Source of the DNA: an uncultured Burkholderiales bacterium
GTDB lineage: Bacteria > Pseudomonadota > Gammaproteobacteria > Burkholderiales > Burkholderiaceae_C
DNA: 51,233 nt
Assembly: GCA_903842945.1 (NCBI GenBank)
Contig: CAIMNS010000069.1
Span: forward strand, 1-51,233
Direction: 5' to 3'
The position numbers and the translations under genes are program-made. Shown one piece after another: positions 8,960 through 18,798 of the stretch; within the stretch, counting starts at the first letter, position 1; the number at the start of each line of letters is the position of its first letter. Under the pieces are notes generated by a model. The model was given only the letters and a program-made list of their open reading frames with translations. It searched no databases and was not told the DNA's origin.

Positions 8960-9562
8960 ATGACGATTAAAACGATTGAAACGAATTCGAAGGATTACGT
9001 TCCCAACGAATCCCACTACCACAGCAAGAAGGATCGTACTTTTGTACGCGCCATTGCAGGTCCTTACAATTTAAAAGATGAGTTGACCCGCTTGCGTGCC
9101 ATGCCACGCGTTAGAAAAGGCAAGGACATCAAATTCAACGATGGTCCTCAAGCCTTTAGTCGCCACTATGTAGAGCCCAAAGACGGCATCACCCAGACCT
9201 TTCACATGCACTTGGAAGAGTATGGTCCTGGTGCACGTTCGCAAAAACATGGACACGTGAACGAGGCTGCTTTTTATATCTTAGATGGCGTGGGCTATGA
9301 AGTCCATGACGGTATTCGTTATGACTGGAAGGCGGGGGATGTGGCGATTGTTCACAACAACTGCGTTCATCAGCACTTCAATGCCGATTCGGTCAAACCA
9401 GCTCGCGCGCTGGTGATCAAAACCAAGCCGATGTACATGTTCATGAACATGCTCTTTCAACAGCAAGTTGAGCCTCGTCCTAGTGAGCCTGCAGCCGGTG
9501 GCGAAGGGTTCAAAGCGAGAAACGATGAGCAAGACTTTAATCACCCAGAGGGAGGATACTAA
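8960..9562 (+). CDS. Cupin-domain protein 1
   Basis: Cupin motifs GARSQKHGHVNEAAFYILDGVGYEVHDG and WKAGDVAIVHNNCVHQHFN. Confidence 0.85.
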   Translation: MTIKTIETNSKDYVPNESHYHSKKDRTFVRAIAGPYNLKDELTRLRAMPRVRKGKDIKFNDGPQAFSRHYVEPKDGITQTFHMHLEEYGPGARSQKHGHVNEAAFYILDGVGYEVHDGIRYDWKAGDVAIVHNNCVHQHFNADSVKPARALVIKTKPMYMFMNMLFQQQVEPRPSEPAAGGEGFKARNDEQDFNHPEGGY

Positions 9563-9563
9563 A

Positions 9564-10163
9564 ATGGCATGGGATGAATCAAAAACGTGGATGGGTGGGG
9601 ATGCGCAAGGCGCTTTTTATCAGGGCTTGCTGGACGATGCCGCTCAGGCACCCGTTAGAAATGCAAAGAGAAAAAAAGTAGTTCACCCAGAAGAAATGCC
9701 TTGGGAAATGGCTCGCCAAGGTTTGTTGAAGCATTTGCTCAATGAGCAAATGAACACGCGCATGGAAACGGTTGATGCGTACATGCAACTCATCCCACCT
9801 GGATCGCATTCTGGCAAGCATCGCCACTTGGCCGAGGAGTGTGTCTACGTCCTCGAGGGCAAGGGCTATGATTTGCATCAGGACTGTGATGTCGAAATCA
9901 CAGACACCTACCATTGGAAACCTGTGGATGAAATCAAGCGCTATGAGTGGGAAGCTGGGGATGTGATCTATATTCCACCCAATACGATCCATCAGCACTT
10001 CAATGCAGACCCTTTAAAACCAGTTCGATTGATCTCCTCGACCAACCGCATCTTCAAGTACTGTGGTTTGAATGACATGGAGCAATTGGAAAATGCGCCT
10101 GAGTACGATCCATCCATCATACTGAATGCGAAAAACATTCTTCAATATTTGAAGAACAAGTGA
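9564..10163 (+). CDS. Cupin-domain protein 2 (ORF open from 9468; ATG at 9564 preferred)
   Basis: GSHSGKHRHLAEECVYVLEGKGYDLHQD and WEAGDVIYIPPNTIHQHFN; GGAGGATACTAAAATG start context. Confidence 0.85.
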   Translation: MAWDESKTWMGGDAQGAFYQGLLDDAAQAPVRNAKRKKVVHPEEMPWEMARQGLLKHLLNEQMNTRMETVDAYMQLIPPGSHSGKHRHLAEECVYVLEGKGYDLHQDCDVEITDTYHWKPVDEIKRYEWEAGDVIYIPPNTIHQHFNADPLKPVRLISSTNRIFKYCGLNDMEQLENAPEYDPSIILNAKNILQYLKNK

Positions 10164-10209
10164 TTCACTGGTCTTCTTCGAATTGTTAGACCCAAAAGAG
10201 AAATTTTAA

Positions 10210-11325
10210 ATGAGCAAAGACGCCCTGGTTTCCGATGATTTAGCGCAAAAGTTTGCAACTGAAAAGGAGACACCGTATACCCGATGGGTCAAGTCCGAGG
10301 GGCTTGACATCATCAGCGCACACTATGTCAAAAACCTGAACACGGTTGACGTGAAACCTTGGGCCAGACGCGGTGGCAAAGGCGTGTTTATCAACCATGA
10401 GGCGTCTAGAACGTCCAATGATTGCTACGTGGTTGAAATCGCGCCAGGTCAGCAACTCGAGCCTCAGCGTCAACTCTTTGAAGAGATGATCTACGTGCTC
10501 TCAGGGCGAGGGTCGACAACGGTTTGGAACGATCAGGGTCACCGCATCACATTTGAATGGCAAGCCGGTGCGCTTTTCGCCATTCCCTTGAACTGCTCGC
10601 ACCAGCACTTCAATGGCTCGGGTAAAGATGCGACGAGGTTTGTGGCCGTGACGAATGGCCCGCCCGTGATCAACTTGTACGAAGATTTGGATTTTGTCTT
10701 CCATACTCAACATGATTTTGCCAATCGCTTCAATGGGGAACCTGATTACTTCAGTGGTCAAGGCGAACAAAAGGGCTTGTTGCTGGAGACAAACTTTGTA
10801 GCTGATGCGGTGAATTTACCCTTGATCAGCGCCAAGGAAAGAGGCGCTGGAGGCGGGCACATCCGCTTTAACATGGCGCGTGGTTCAATGAACAGCCACA
10901 TCTCCCAATTTCCAGTGGGAACCTACAAAAAGGCGCATTGTCATGGTCCTGGTGCACACGTGATCATCCTGAGCGGTGAGGGTTATAGTTTGATGTGGCC
11001 AGAGGGTGAAGAACCTAGGCAATACGATTGGGAAGTGGGCTCGATGATTGTGCCACCCAACATGTGGTTTCACCAGCATTTCAACACCGGTAAAACGCCT
11101 GCAAGGTATTTGGCTTTCAAGCATGAGGTGGTGTCGGTTCGAAATGCGCAAGGCGTGCCCAAGGCTTGGATCAGCCGTCGAATCGGAGGCGACCAAATTG
11201 ACTACGCCGATGAGAGCCAATTGGTCAGAGATCGTTTCACCCATGCCTTGTCCGCCCATGGTTTGACCCCAAAAATGGCGGAAGCCTACGAGACGGAGTT
11301 ATCAACTTTGCCTGCGCTTAAATAA
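10210..11325 (+). CDS. Bicupin protein (gentisate 1,2-dioxygenase-like fold)
   Basis: Two cupin cores: FEEMIYVLSGRGSTTVWND...FAIPLNCSHQHFN and GTYKKAHCHGPGAHVIILSGEGYSLMWPEGE...IVPPNMWFHQHFN. Confidence 0.82.
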   Translation: MSKDALVSDDLAQKFATEKETPYTRWVKSEGLDIISAHYVKNLNTVDVKPWARRGGKGVFINHEASRTSNDCYVVEIAPGQQLEPQRQLFEEMIYVLSGRGSTTVWNDQGHRITFEWQAGALFAIPLNCSHQHFNGSGKDATRFVAVTNGPPVINLYEDLDFVFHTQHDFANRFNGEPDYFSGQGEQKGLLLETNFVADAVNLPLISAKERGAGGGHIRFNMARGSMNSHISQFPVGTYKKAHCHGPGAHVIILSGEGYSLMWPEGEEPRQYDWEVGSMIVPPNMWFHQHFNTGKTPARYLAFKHEVVSVRNAQGVPKAWISRRIGGDQIDYADESQLVRDRFTHALSAHGLTPKMAEAYETELSTLPALK

Positions 11326-11543
11326 AACAGCGTTCTTCTTCTAACAGCAACTGACACCTAGGGGAAACCCTTTGATTTTGCGCTCGGATGGCTAAAAATC
11401 AAACGCCACGAACGGTCCTCGATGGCCATTCATGGTTTTTAACGGCCTTGTCGGTGAGGGTGCTTTGATTTGGTGATAATGCAGTCTTTGGACTTGATTG
11501 AGGTCCTACCCATCAACCGTTATTTTCGTTTTTTTGCATCCTT

Positions 11544-12653
11544 ATGAAAAACTTTGGCCTGAGTCGTCGCAACATTTTAAAAAGCGGATCTTACGTTCTG
11601 GGGGCCGCCTCTTTGCCTGTCGGTGTGATCACAGCAAATTGGACCCCTTCTGCCTTGGCTCAAAGTGATGCACAAAGCGCTTTACCAACGGGCTTGGCTT
11701 CAGCATTTTCTGGCGCCGAGCGGACCAACAAGCTCGTTGAGATGGCAAAAAAGGAAGGACCTGTATTGGTTTATTCTTCCATGCCGCAAGATGACATGGC
11801 TGCCTTGACCAGCGAGTTTGAAAAGAGGTACGGCTTAAAGACCAAGGTGTGGAGAGCGGGCTCAGAGAAAATTCTTCAGCGTGTGGTCCTAGAGGCCAAA
11901 TCCAATCGCCATGAAGTCGATGTGATTGATACCAATGGGCCGGAGATGGAGGCCATGCACAGAGAGCACATTCTTCAAGTGTGTAAATCACCCACCTTGT
12001 CTGAGTTGATCCCGCAAGCCATCCAACCACATAGAGAATGGATTGCTAGCCGATTGAATATCTTTACCTGTGCTTACAACACGCGCCAAATAAAAAAAGA
12101 AGACTTGCCCAAGACCTACAAAGACCTGCTGGACCCCAAATGGAAGGGAAAGATTGCGGTAGAGTCTGAAGACAACGATTGGTTGGCCGTTGTGGTCACC
12201 CAGATGGGCTATGAAAAGGGCGTGGCTCTTTTTAAAGAAATTGCCATTAAAAATGCGGTGACGGTTCGAAAAGGTCACACCTTGCTTGCCAATTTGGTGG
12301 CCTCTGGAGAGGTGCCCTTGGCATTGACCTTGTACAACTACAAGGTGGAGCAGATGAAAAATGCAGGTGCGCCGATGGACTGGTTTGCGCTAGACCCGAC
12401 CGTTGTGAGACCCAATGGCGTGGGTGTCAATAAAAATGCACCCCACCCCTATGCGGCCGTTTTGTTCCAAGATTTTATTTTAAGTGTGGGTCAAAGTATC
12501 TTAGGTAAACGAGACTTTATTCCCACCCACACCAAAGTGCCTTCCAGCTTGAACAAAATGCCTTTGACCTTTGCCGACCCTAAGATGACTTTGGACGACA
12601 ACCAAAAATGGTCTCGTCTTTATGAGGAAATCTTCAGTCGCAAAGGCGCTTGA
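11544..12653 (+). CDS. Extracellular solute-binding protein (Fe3+/FbpA-like) with Tat-type signal
   Basis: LSRRNILKSGSYVLGAASLPVG signal; PVLVYSSMPQDDMAALTSEFEKRYGLKTKVWRAGSEKILQRV typical of the family. Confidence 0.85.
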   Translation: MKNFGLSRRNILKSGSYVLGAASLPVGVITANWTPSALAQSDAQSALPTGLASAFSGAERTNKLVEMAKKEGPVLVYSSMPQDDMAALTSEFEKRYGLKTKVWRAGSEKILQRVVLEAKSNRHEVDVIDTNGPEMEAMHREHILQVCKSPTLSELIPQAIQPHREWIASRLNIFTCAYNTRQIKKEDLPKTYKDLLDPKWKGKIAVESEDNDWLAVVVTQMGYEKGVALFKEIAIKNAVTVRKGHTLLANLVASGEVPLALTLYNYKVEQMKNAGAPMDWFALDPTVVRPNGVGVNKNAPHPYAAVLFQDFILSVGQSILGKRDFIPTHTKVPSSLNKMPLTFADPKMTLDDNQKWSRLYEEIFSRKGA

Positions 12654-12739
12654 GTCCCCGCTTCAAATGTTTGGTTTTGAAATGGTTTTTGCCCCTCTCA
12701 AGGAATGATGTTTCTGAACACATACAGATGTTGACACCG

Positions 12740-13828
12740 ATGAAGCCTCGCCTATTTCTCACGCCCTTGAAAACACTTTTATGTGTTTTTGTATTGACTT
12801 TGGGCGCGTCCCTTTTAAAAGCCCAAACCGCATTGCCGTCCGTGCTCCATGCAGCCAGTTGGGAGGTCATCAAAACGCCATCTGCAGATCGTGTTCAAAA
12901 GCTAGTGAGCCTAGCCAAAGCAGAAGGTGGCACGGTTTCACTTTATACCTCTATTGCCGAAAAAGACTTGAAGGTCATCTTCGACCCATTTGAAAAAAAA
13001 TATGGGATCAAGGTTCTTGTTTGGAGGGCCAGTGGAGACTCTGTGATGACGAGAACCATCAACGAGGCCCGTGCCAAGCGTTACAGCGTCGATATTTTTC
13101 ATGCTGGTGCTGTTGAGCTTGAAGCTTTGTCTCGCGAGCATTTGATTCAACGCGTGGCGTCTCCCCACTTTGCAGATTTGATGGAGGGCAGTTTGCCGAC
13201 CCACAAAGAGTGGGCAGCTACTCTTTTTTCTCTTTGGGTTCAGGCCTACAACACCCAAGCGTTCAAAGAATCCGAGTTGCCCAAAACCTATGCCGACTTG
13301 TTGGACCCCAGGTTCAAAGGCAAATTGGGCTATGAGATAGAAAACGTGGATTGGTTTGTGACCGTCATCAAGTCCATGGGAGAAGCCAAGGGCATACAAT
13401 TTTTCAGAGACTTGAGCAAAACCAATGGCATTTCTGTCAGGAAAGGGCACACCAATCTCACCGGCATGGTGGCCTCAGGTGAGGTCCCAATGGCGCTCAC
13501 CGTTTACAACTACATGCCTGAGGCCTTCAAGAAAAAAGGCGCGCCTATCGACCATGTCGTGATCCAACCTGCCGTGGCCAGAGCCAATGGTGTGGCGGTC
13601 TTGAAAAACGCGCCTCATCCTGCGAGTGCTGCCTTGTTGATGGACTATTTGCTGAGTGAAGGTCAAATTGCAAGCTCGAGTTTGGATTATTTTCCAACTA
13701 ACCTTAAAGTGCCTACGTCCCTTAGAAACATCAAGATGATGGTGGTGGACCCTGCCGAGAGCTTGGATCAGCGAGACAAGTGGAAGAAGTTGTACGACGA
13801 AATTATTTTAAAAGGGAGCCGACCATGA
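12740..13828 (+). CDS. Second extracellular solute-binding protein, paralogous to the preceding gene (ORF open from 12650)
   Basis: Signal-like MKPRLFLTPLKTLLCVFVLTLGASLLKAQ; GTVSLYTSIAEKDLKVIFDPFEKKYGIKVLVWRASGDSVMTR parallels the upstream SBP. Confidence 0.82.
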   Translation: MKPRLFLTPLKTLLCVFVLTLGASLLKAQTALPSVLHAASWEVIKTPSADRVQKLVSLAKAEGGTVSLYTSIAEKDLKVIFDPFEKKYGIKVLVWRASGDSVMTRTINEARAKRYSVDIFHAGAVELEALSREHLIQRVASPHFADLMEGSLPTHKEWAATLFSLWVQAYNTQAFKESELPKTYADLLDPRFKGKLGYEIENVDWFVTVIKSMGEAKGIQFFRDLSKTNGISVRKGHTNLTGMVASGEVPMALTVYNYMPEAFKKKGAPIDHVVIQPAVARANGVAVLKNAPHPASAALLMDYLLSEGQIASSSLDYFPTNLKVPTSLRNIKMMVVDPAESLDQRDKWKKLYDEIILKGSRP

Positions 13829-15093
13829 GCGCAGGCGTTTTAAAGGATCCAACAGGTCCATTGCCAGAGCCTAAAATTCCATACCGCGACATGGGGCTCA
13901 TCACCATCGGGCATGCATTGACGCATTGGTACCCTGCAACTTTTTTCATGCTGCTGCCTTTGATCGGGCAAGAGTTGGGTCTGAGTTACAGCCAAATTGG
14001 TTTCATCATGACCTGTCAATATGCTGCTGGGGCGCTTTCCAATGTGCCCGGTGGCATGCTCGTTGACATCTGGGGAAAGAAGGGCCAATTGATGGCCCTG
14101 TCACTGTTTTGGGTAGGATTTCCTTATTTTCTCATGGGTTTTACCACCACGTATTGGATGCTTTTGGCGTGCGCCATGTTGGTGGGCATGGGCAACAATT
14201 TATGGCACCCCACGGCCATTCCGCTGCTTGGAAAAATGTTTCCCGATCGAAAAGGTTTAGCGCTTTCTCTTCACGGCATGGGAGGCAACATGGGCGATGC
14301 ACTCGCGCCATTGGCAGTTGGCGCACTGCTCAGCGTGTTGTCTTGGCACCAAATTGTGATGCTCAATGTGGTGCCAGGAACGGTGATGTCCATTTTGATT
14401 TTGTATTTTTTGGGCACTTTGAACTTTGCCGTCAAGGGTCCCAAAGAGGTCCCAGAAACTCAGAAAGTCAATGCAATGGAGGTGAAGGGGCGTCAGCAAA
14501 GCTTTCAAAGTTATTTGAACGGCTTGAAATTGCTCATCCAAACGCCGGGCTTGTTCATGCTGATCATGAGTTCATCGTTTAGATCCATGACGCAAGCCAC
14601 CTTGCTCACCTTCTTGCCACTTTACTTGGCCAAAGAGATGCAATACAACGTCTTTTGGGTGGGTGCCGTGATGGCCATTCTTCAAGTGGCTGGGTTCGTA
14701 GCAGCGCCCATAGCTGGACACTTGTCGGATCAGCTTGGCAGAAGAACTTTGCTCATGTCTTGTTTTGCTGTGAGTGGTGTAGTGATCTTGCTCATGACAT
14801 TCGCGGGGGGCTCTGCACTGTTTGTGGTTTTGATTGCTTTGCTTGGCTTTTTTCTTTACGCTGCAAGACCCGTCATGCAGGCCTGGCTTTTGGAGTCTGC
14901 GCCAAGCAACATGGGGGGCACGAGCATTGGTTTGATGTTTGGCATGCAGTCGGCGGCTCAAGCCTTGGCCCCCATCATTGGAGGCTTGATCGCTGATAGT
15001 TTTGGACTGATGGCCGCCTTTTACTTTTTGGCCGCAACAATTTTATTGGCCAACTTGATGGTCTTTTTGATACCCGAGCCCAAGCTCCAGTAA
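13825..15093 (+). CDS. MFS transporter
   Basis: Twelve-helix-type hydrophobic profile; MFS loop GHLSDQLGRR; ATGA overlap with the preceding stop. Confidence 0.88.
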   Translation: MSAGVLKDPTGPLPEPKIPYRDMGLITIGHALTHWYPATFFMLLPLIGQELGLSYSQIGFIMTCQYAAGALSNVPGGMLVDIWGKKGQLMALSLFWVGFPYFLMGFTTTYWMLLACAMLVGMGNNLWHPTAIPLLGKMFPDRKGLALSLHGMGGNMGDALAPLAVGALLSVLSWHQIVMLNVVPGTVMSILILYFLGTLNFAVKGPKEVPETQKVNAMEVKGRQQSFQSYLNGLKLLIQTPGLFMLIMSSSFRSMTQATLLTFLPLYLAKEMQYNVFWVGAVMAILQVAGFVAAPIAGHLSDQLGRRTLLMSCFAVSGVVILLMTFAGGSALFVVLIALLGFFLYAARPVMQAWLLESAPSNMGGTSIGLMFGMQSAAQALAPIIGGLIADSFGLMAAFYFLAATILLANLMVFLIPEPKLQ

Positions 15094-15203
15094 GTTCTTC
15101 ATTTGACTAAAGAGGTGAAGATTGGTCAACTCGGTGTCATTTTGCCAAAGTCTGAGAAGGGCTGAGAAGTGGGTGTTCTTTTTTTAGCTAAAAGCAACTT
15201 GCC

Positions 15204-16325
15204 ATGTCTGCATTGAAGATCATCCAACTCACCGCTCAAAAAGCTGATCAAGCATTGACGCCAGAGAAAAAGCGTTTCAATACCTTGAGCAAGCAAATTG
15301 CAAAAGCGCGCAAAGATCACTCAAGCTGGCAATCAAAATTACCTGGCTTTAGGGTGGATTGCATCAACACGATCGCCCCTCAAAGGCAGGCCTATTTGAA
15401 GGCCAAACGTGAAATTGCCTTTGCCATGGACCGTGTTTTGGATCGGGTGAAACTGAGCCAAGAAATGCAAGATGATCTGAAAGATTGTCTGCTTGCCGGT
15501 ATCCAGTCCTTGACAGAACACACTCCAATGGACGAAGAATTAAAGCAGTTGTTTGAAAAGCATTCAAGCGTGTCCTTTGATGAGTTCAAGCTTGCAGAGG
15601 CCGATATGGTGCAGTCCTTTGTCTCTCAGTTCACGGGACAAACAATGGATGAAAAGCAAGATCATGAGTCCCATGATGACTACATGGATCGCTTGCATGA
15701 TCATTTGCAAGAGCAAATTGAACTGGAAAAAAAAAGGAGACAAGCTCAAAAATCTGAAAAAGAAAAAATTAAAACAGCCAAAAGCTCTCCCCCAAAAAAA
15801 GACGAGTTGTTAGCTCAAAATTTACTGAAAGACGTTTTTAGAAAGTTGGTGAGTGCGCTACACCCCGACCGAGAAAAAGATCCAAACGAAAGAGCTCGAA
15901 AAACCCAATTGATGCAAGAAATCAATCGAGCCTATTCCAACAATGAATTGATGACCTTGCTTCACTTGCAGCTTGAAATTGAACAAATAGAGCAATCCGA
16001 TCTGCAAGACTTGGCTGCGGAAAAATTGAACGCCTACAATCAACTACTTGCTACCGAACTGAACCGCGTGCGTCAAGTAACCCAAGACGAGTTGGATCGA
16101 TTTTGCGCTGAAAACTATCTTCCGCGTCTCAAATCTCAGTTGATGAAATCGGATGATTTAAAGGCGGTGATCAAGCATGTTGAACATGCCATGGAGGAAG
16201 AGGTGGAAATTCTTTTGGATGAGCTTGAGTTTTTATACGCTGTCAAAAAATCCACTCGTCAATTGAAAGCTTGGATACACCAACAAATGTTCGCATTGGA
16301 TAACAACATGGGTGATTTTGATTAA
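15204..16325 (+). CDS. J-domain (DnaJ-like) protein
   Basis: J-like segment LLKDVFRKLVSALHPDREKDPNERARKTQLMQEINRAYSNNELMTLL with HPD motif. Confidence 0.7.
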   Translation: MSALKIIQLTAQKADQALTPEKKRFNTLSKQIAKARKDHSSWQSKLPGFRVDCINTIAPQRQAYLKAKREIAFAMDRVLDRVKLSQEMQDDLKDCLLAGIQSLTEHTPMDEELKQLFEKHSSVSFDEFKLAEADMVQSFVSQFTGQTMDEKQDHESHDDYMDRLHDHLQEQIELEKKRRQAQKSEKEKIKTAKSSPPKKDELLAQNLLKDVFRKLVSALHPDREKDPNERARKTQLMQEINRAYSNNELMTLLHLQLEIEQIEQSDLQDLAAEKLNAYNQLLATELNRVRQVTQDELDRFCAENYLPRLKSQLMKSDDLKAVIKHVEHAMEEEVEILLDELEFLYAVKKSTRQLKAWIHQQMFALDNNMGDFD

Positions 16326-16603
16326 CGATCTAGTTATCTTGCCATGAAAGCCTGATTTGATTCAACCGTCCTACTTCGTTTCTGAAGGGGTTCTCATTGA
16401 ATGTATGAGGCCGTGTACGACACGAGGCGGGTTTCAAGGTCAGCATGTCATCAAGTGGGGTGTTGACTTTGGTGAAGCCTTGTTAGTAGACAAAAAAACC
16501 AATCCTTAAGTTGAAAGACGGGTTGATCGATCACTTGTTCATCTTGACGTTCACTTGACTTTTAGAGTCTATGAAAGATAATCCAAATCAAGGGGAACAT
16601 AAA

Positions 16604-16834
16604 ATGACTACATCTACCAAACCCGTTTCGCTGATTGCCCATTTGAGTCCAGCTGTACTCCCTGTACACCCAGCTGCACTGCCTGCTCATCCAGTTGCAT
16701 TTCCTGCACACACATCGGCAAAACCTGTTCATCCTATAACACCACCTAGCCAGGCCACAGCGCCTCACGTTGCTCTGGTTGGCGCTTTAGTTCATGCCGA
16801 TGCAGTTGCTCATGCAATGCATTCTGGAATTTAA
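16604..16834 (+). CDS. Small Pro/Ala/His-repeat ORF (PxHPxxL-type repeats); ORF open from 16571
   Basis: MTTSTKPVSLIAHLSPAVLPVHPAALPAHPVAFPAHTSAKPVHPITPPSQ...; RBS-like AGGGGAAC before ATG 16604; followed by a strong hairpin/T-tract. Confidence 0.5.
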   Translation: MTTSTKPVSLIAHLSPAVLPVHPAALPAHPVAFPAHTSAKPVHPITPPSQATAPHVALVGALVHADAVAHAMHSGI

Positions 16835-16916
16835 GACGAGTCTTTTTTAACAGCAACTTGCAATTCATCCAACAAAGAATGCGATCCATGAGTTGATCAA
16901 TGAAACGTGTTAAGTG

Positions 16917-16948
16917 AAAAAAAACCTGCTTTGATGCAGGTTTTTTTG
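16917..16948 (+). terminator. Rho-independent terminator
   Basis: AAAAAACCTGC-TTTGAT-GCAGGTTTTTTT stem-loop and T-run downstream of the small repeat ORF. Confidence 0.85.
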
Positions 16949-17042
16949 GGTGATAGCACGTGTGAAACAAGTTGGGTCGTTAACAACCCAGCCAAGGTGA
17001 AGGATGCTTCATCCCATGGCGCGGTAAGGTTACATTCAGTTT

Positions 17043-17900
17043 TTACTTGATCTTAGACAACAGGTTCACATCGGTAACTAGGTTTCTCACACCATGGGCG
17101 TGGTCTTCTTTGAACACGTTGCCCTTGCACCAACTGCCAACACTTGAAGCGTTGACCTTGATCGTTTTAGGGCGAACGCTCCAAGACACTTGCAATGGTG
17201 AACCTTTTTCGTTGTATGCTGGGCCCGTGGTGGAGCCAGCATATTGCACTGGCGTTCCAGTGTCTGACGGAATGTTCAGCGCTTGTTGGTAGCCATTGCG
17301 CTGTCCTACTTCCATGAACTGGTTGAAATCTGCGGCTTTGGCGTTGTTAACCAGCACAAACACTTGAGCTTCTACGCGCAATTGTGGATTGGACAGGTTC
17401 TCATTGAGACAAGCTCCCAATGTTGGTCCAGGTGTCACCTGAGCAGAGGAATGCACAAAGTGCACTTCTATCGTGTCACCTGCATTTAGACCGCCATGTT
17501 CACTAGAGCAGACGTCGGCATCTAACTTGGTTTTCTCGGCGGCCGATAAGTTACCACTGTAGAGGAAACCTGATTTCCCCCCTTTACCATCACCATTGCC
17601 AGCGTACTTCATAAAGTCACCACCTTTGTGCTCAGCATTGGTGTGAAAGTGAATGTTGCACAAATTCATGGCTTGATAAGCGGGAGCAGTACCGAATATG
17701 CGAGCATTCTTGCCTCCCTTTGCCGTAATATCACGAGGAGATTGAGGGCCAAACCCTTTTCCTTCGGTTGCGCTGGCTAGGGCGCTGTTTTGGGCTTTGA
17801 TGACATCGTCACCAACCGCTTCGGTTGGATTCTCCTTAGCGAATGTAGAAGCGGCCAAGCTAATGGCTACAAGCGAAAACAATAATTTAAAAGATTTCAT
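17043..17900 (-). CDS. Secreted delta-class carbonic anhydrase-like protein
   Basis: Signal peptide MKSFKLLFSLVAISLAASTFA; NLCNIHFHTNAEHKGGDF motif plus WSVRPKTIKVNASSVGSWC resemble bacterial delta-CA family proteins. Confidence 0.65.
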   Translation of the reverse strand: MKSFKLLFSLVAISLAASTFAKENPTEAVGDDVIKAQNSALASATEGKGFGPQSPRDITAKGGKNARIFGTAPAYQAMNLCNIHFHTNAEHKGGDFMKYAGNGDGKGGKSGFLYSGNLSAAEKTKLDADVCSSEHGGLNAGDTIEVHFVHSSAQVTPGPTLGACLNENLSNPQLRVEAQVFVLVNNAKAADFNQFMEVGQRNGYQQALNIPSDTGTPVQYAGSTTGPAYNEKGSPLQVSWSVRPKTIKVNASSVGSWCKGNVFKEDHAHGVRNLVTDVNLLSKIK

Positions 17901-18164
17901 TTAAATCCCTGGGTCAAATGGTTGCGGTGGTTATGTGAAAAGGCTTACGACCTCATTCACAGGATGTAGATGCTCTGAACGAGCCTAAGGCATTTTAATA
18001 CAGACAGAAGTCATCATGTGAATGACAATATTGACATTTGATTGACGTTGAGAATCAAACAGAAAAAAGCCAAAGCAATCAACTTAAGTTGAAATTTATG
18101 AGGGAGTAGTTAAATCTGTGCAAATCAACTGCGGTTATTGGTGAGCGTTTACTCGATACCCAAC

Positions 18165-18437
18165 ATTCGATTTCAAATCTTTTCATCACAGCCCTCTAAT
18201 TTTAAATCGGCATGGTCCATTTTTAGATCCCTGCATGAGTGCTATATATACCACTTTCATGACAGAATTCTCGTTGGGAAACAGTTTCCTACGTTTGTTT
18301 GCTGAACGAATGAAACTGTTGAGAGACTCAATGGCATTGGTCGTATAGATGGCTTTCCGTATTTCTGGCGGGTAGTCTAAGTTAGTTTTAAAATTGACCA
18401 AGTTGTTGGTCCAAGATTTCGCGATTTGCGGGTACAT
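18165..18437 (-). pseudogene. IS256-family transposase C-terminal remnant
   Basis: YPQIAKSWTNNLVNFKTNLDYPPEIRKAIYTTNAIESLNSFIRSANKRRKLFPNENSVMKVVYIALMQGSKN; the +1 frame continues KWTMPI*N*RAVMKRF, so it is frameshifted and stop-interrupted as well as 5'-truncated. Confidence 0.85.
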
Positions 18438-18798
18438 TCGGTGGGGTCTGGCTAGGCAGGAAATTCAAAAGGGTAAGTAGATCAAGCTCTTGGGGTCAGG
18501 TTCATCTTTCTAAATGTTGAGACAGCTATTTGAGAAGGCGATGTAATCCGAGGTCAGATCGACTTGATAGCTCTTCGGGATAGAAACAAACATGCGGCTT
18601 CATGAACCAAAAGGAACACGCAGCATGCAATCTCACCCACAAGCACAAATCGATTAAAGACCCGAACCAAGTCCCATGGCCATCATTGGTGCCATCCTCG
18701 CCCAAGGCGCGATTCGCTTTCTCGATTGACAAAAAAGAGAGCAAAGGGCCGCTGAGAAAAGCATCAACCCCGCTGAGCCGCTGCAAAACTGAGTGACT

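Noticed and set aside
9579-9998. 139-aa minus-strand ORF
   Set aside because: Antisense to cupin 2.
12938-13450. 170-aa minus-strand ORF
   Set aside because: Antisense to the second solute-binding protein gene; no domain pattern.
14109-14582. 157-aa plus-strand ORF
   Set aside because: Out-of-frame overlap inside the MFS gene; composition is frame-shift noise.
16400-16430. GTGTACGACAC near-palindrome as a regulatory site
   Set aside because: Short and imperfectly placed, with no gene context strong enough to distinguish it from chance.
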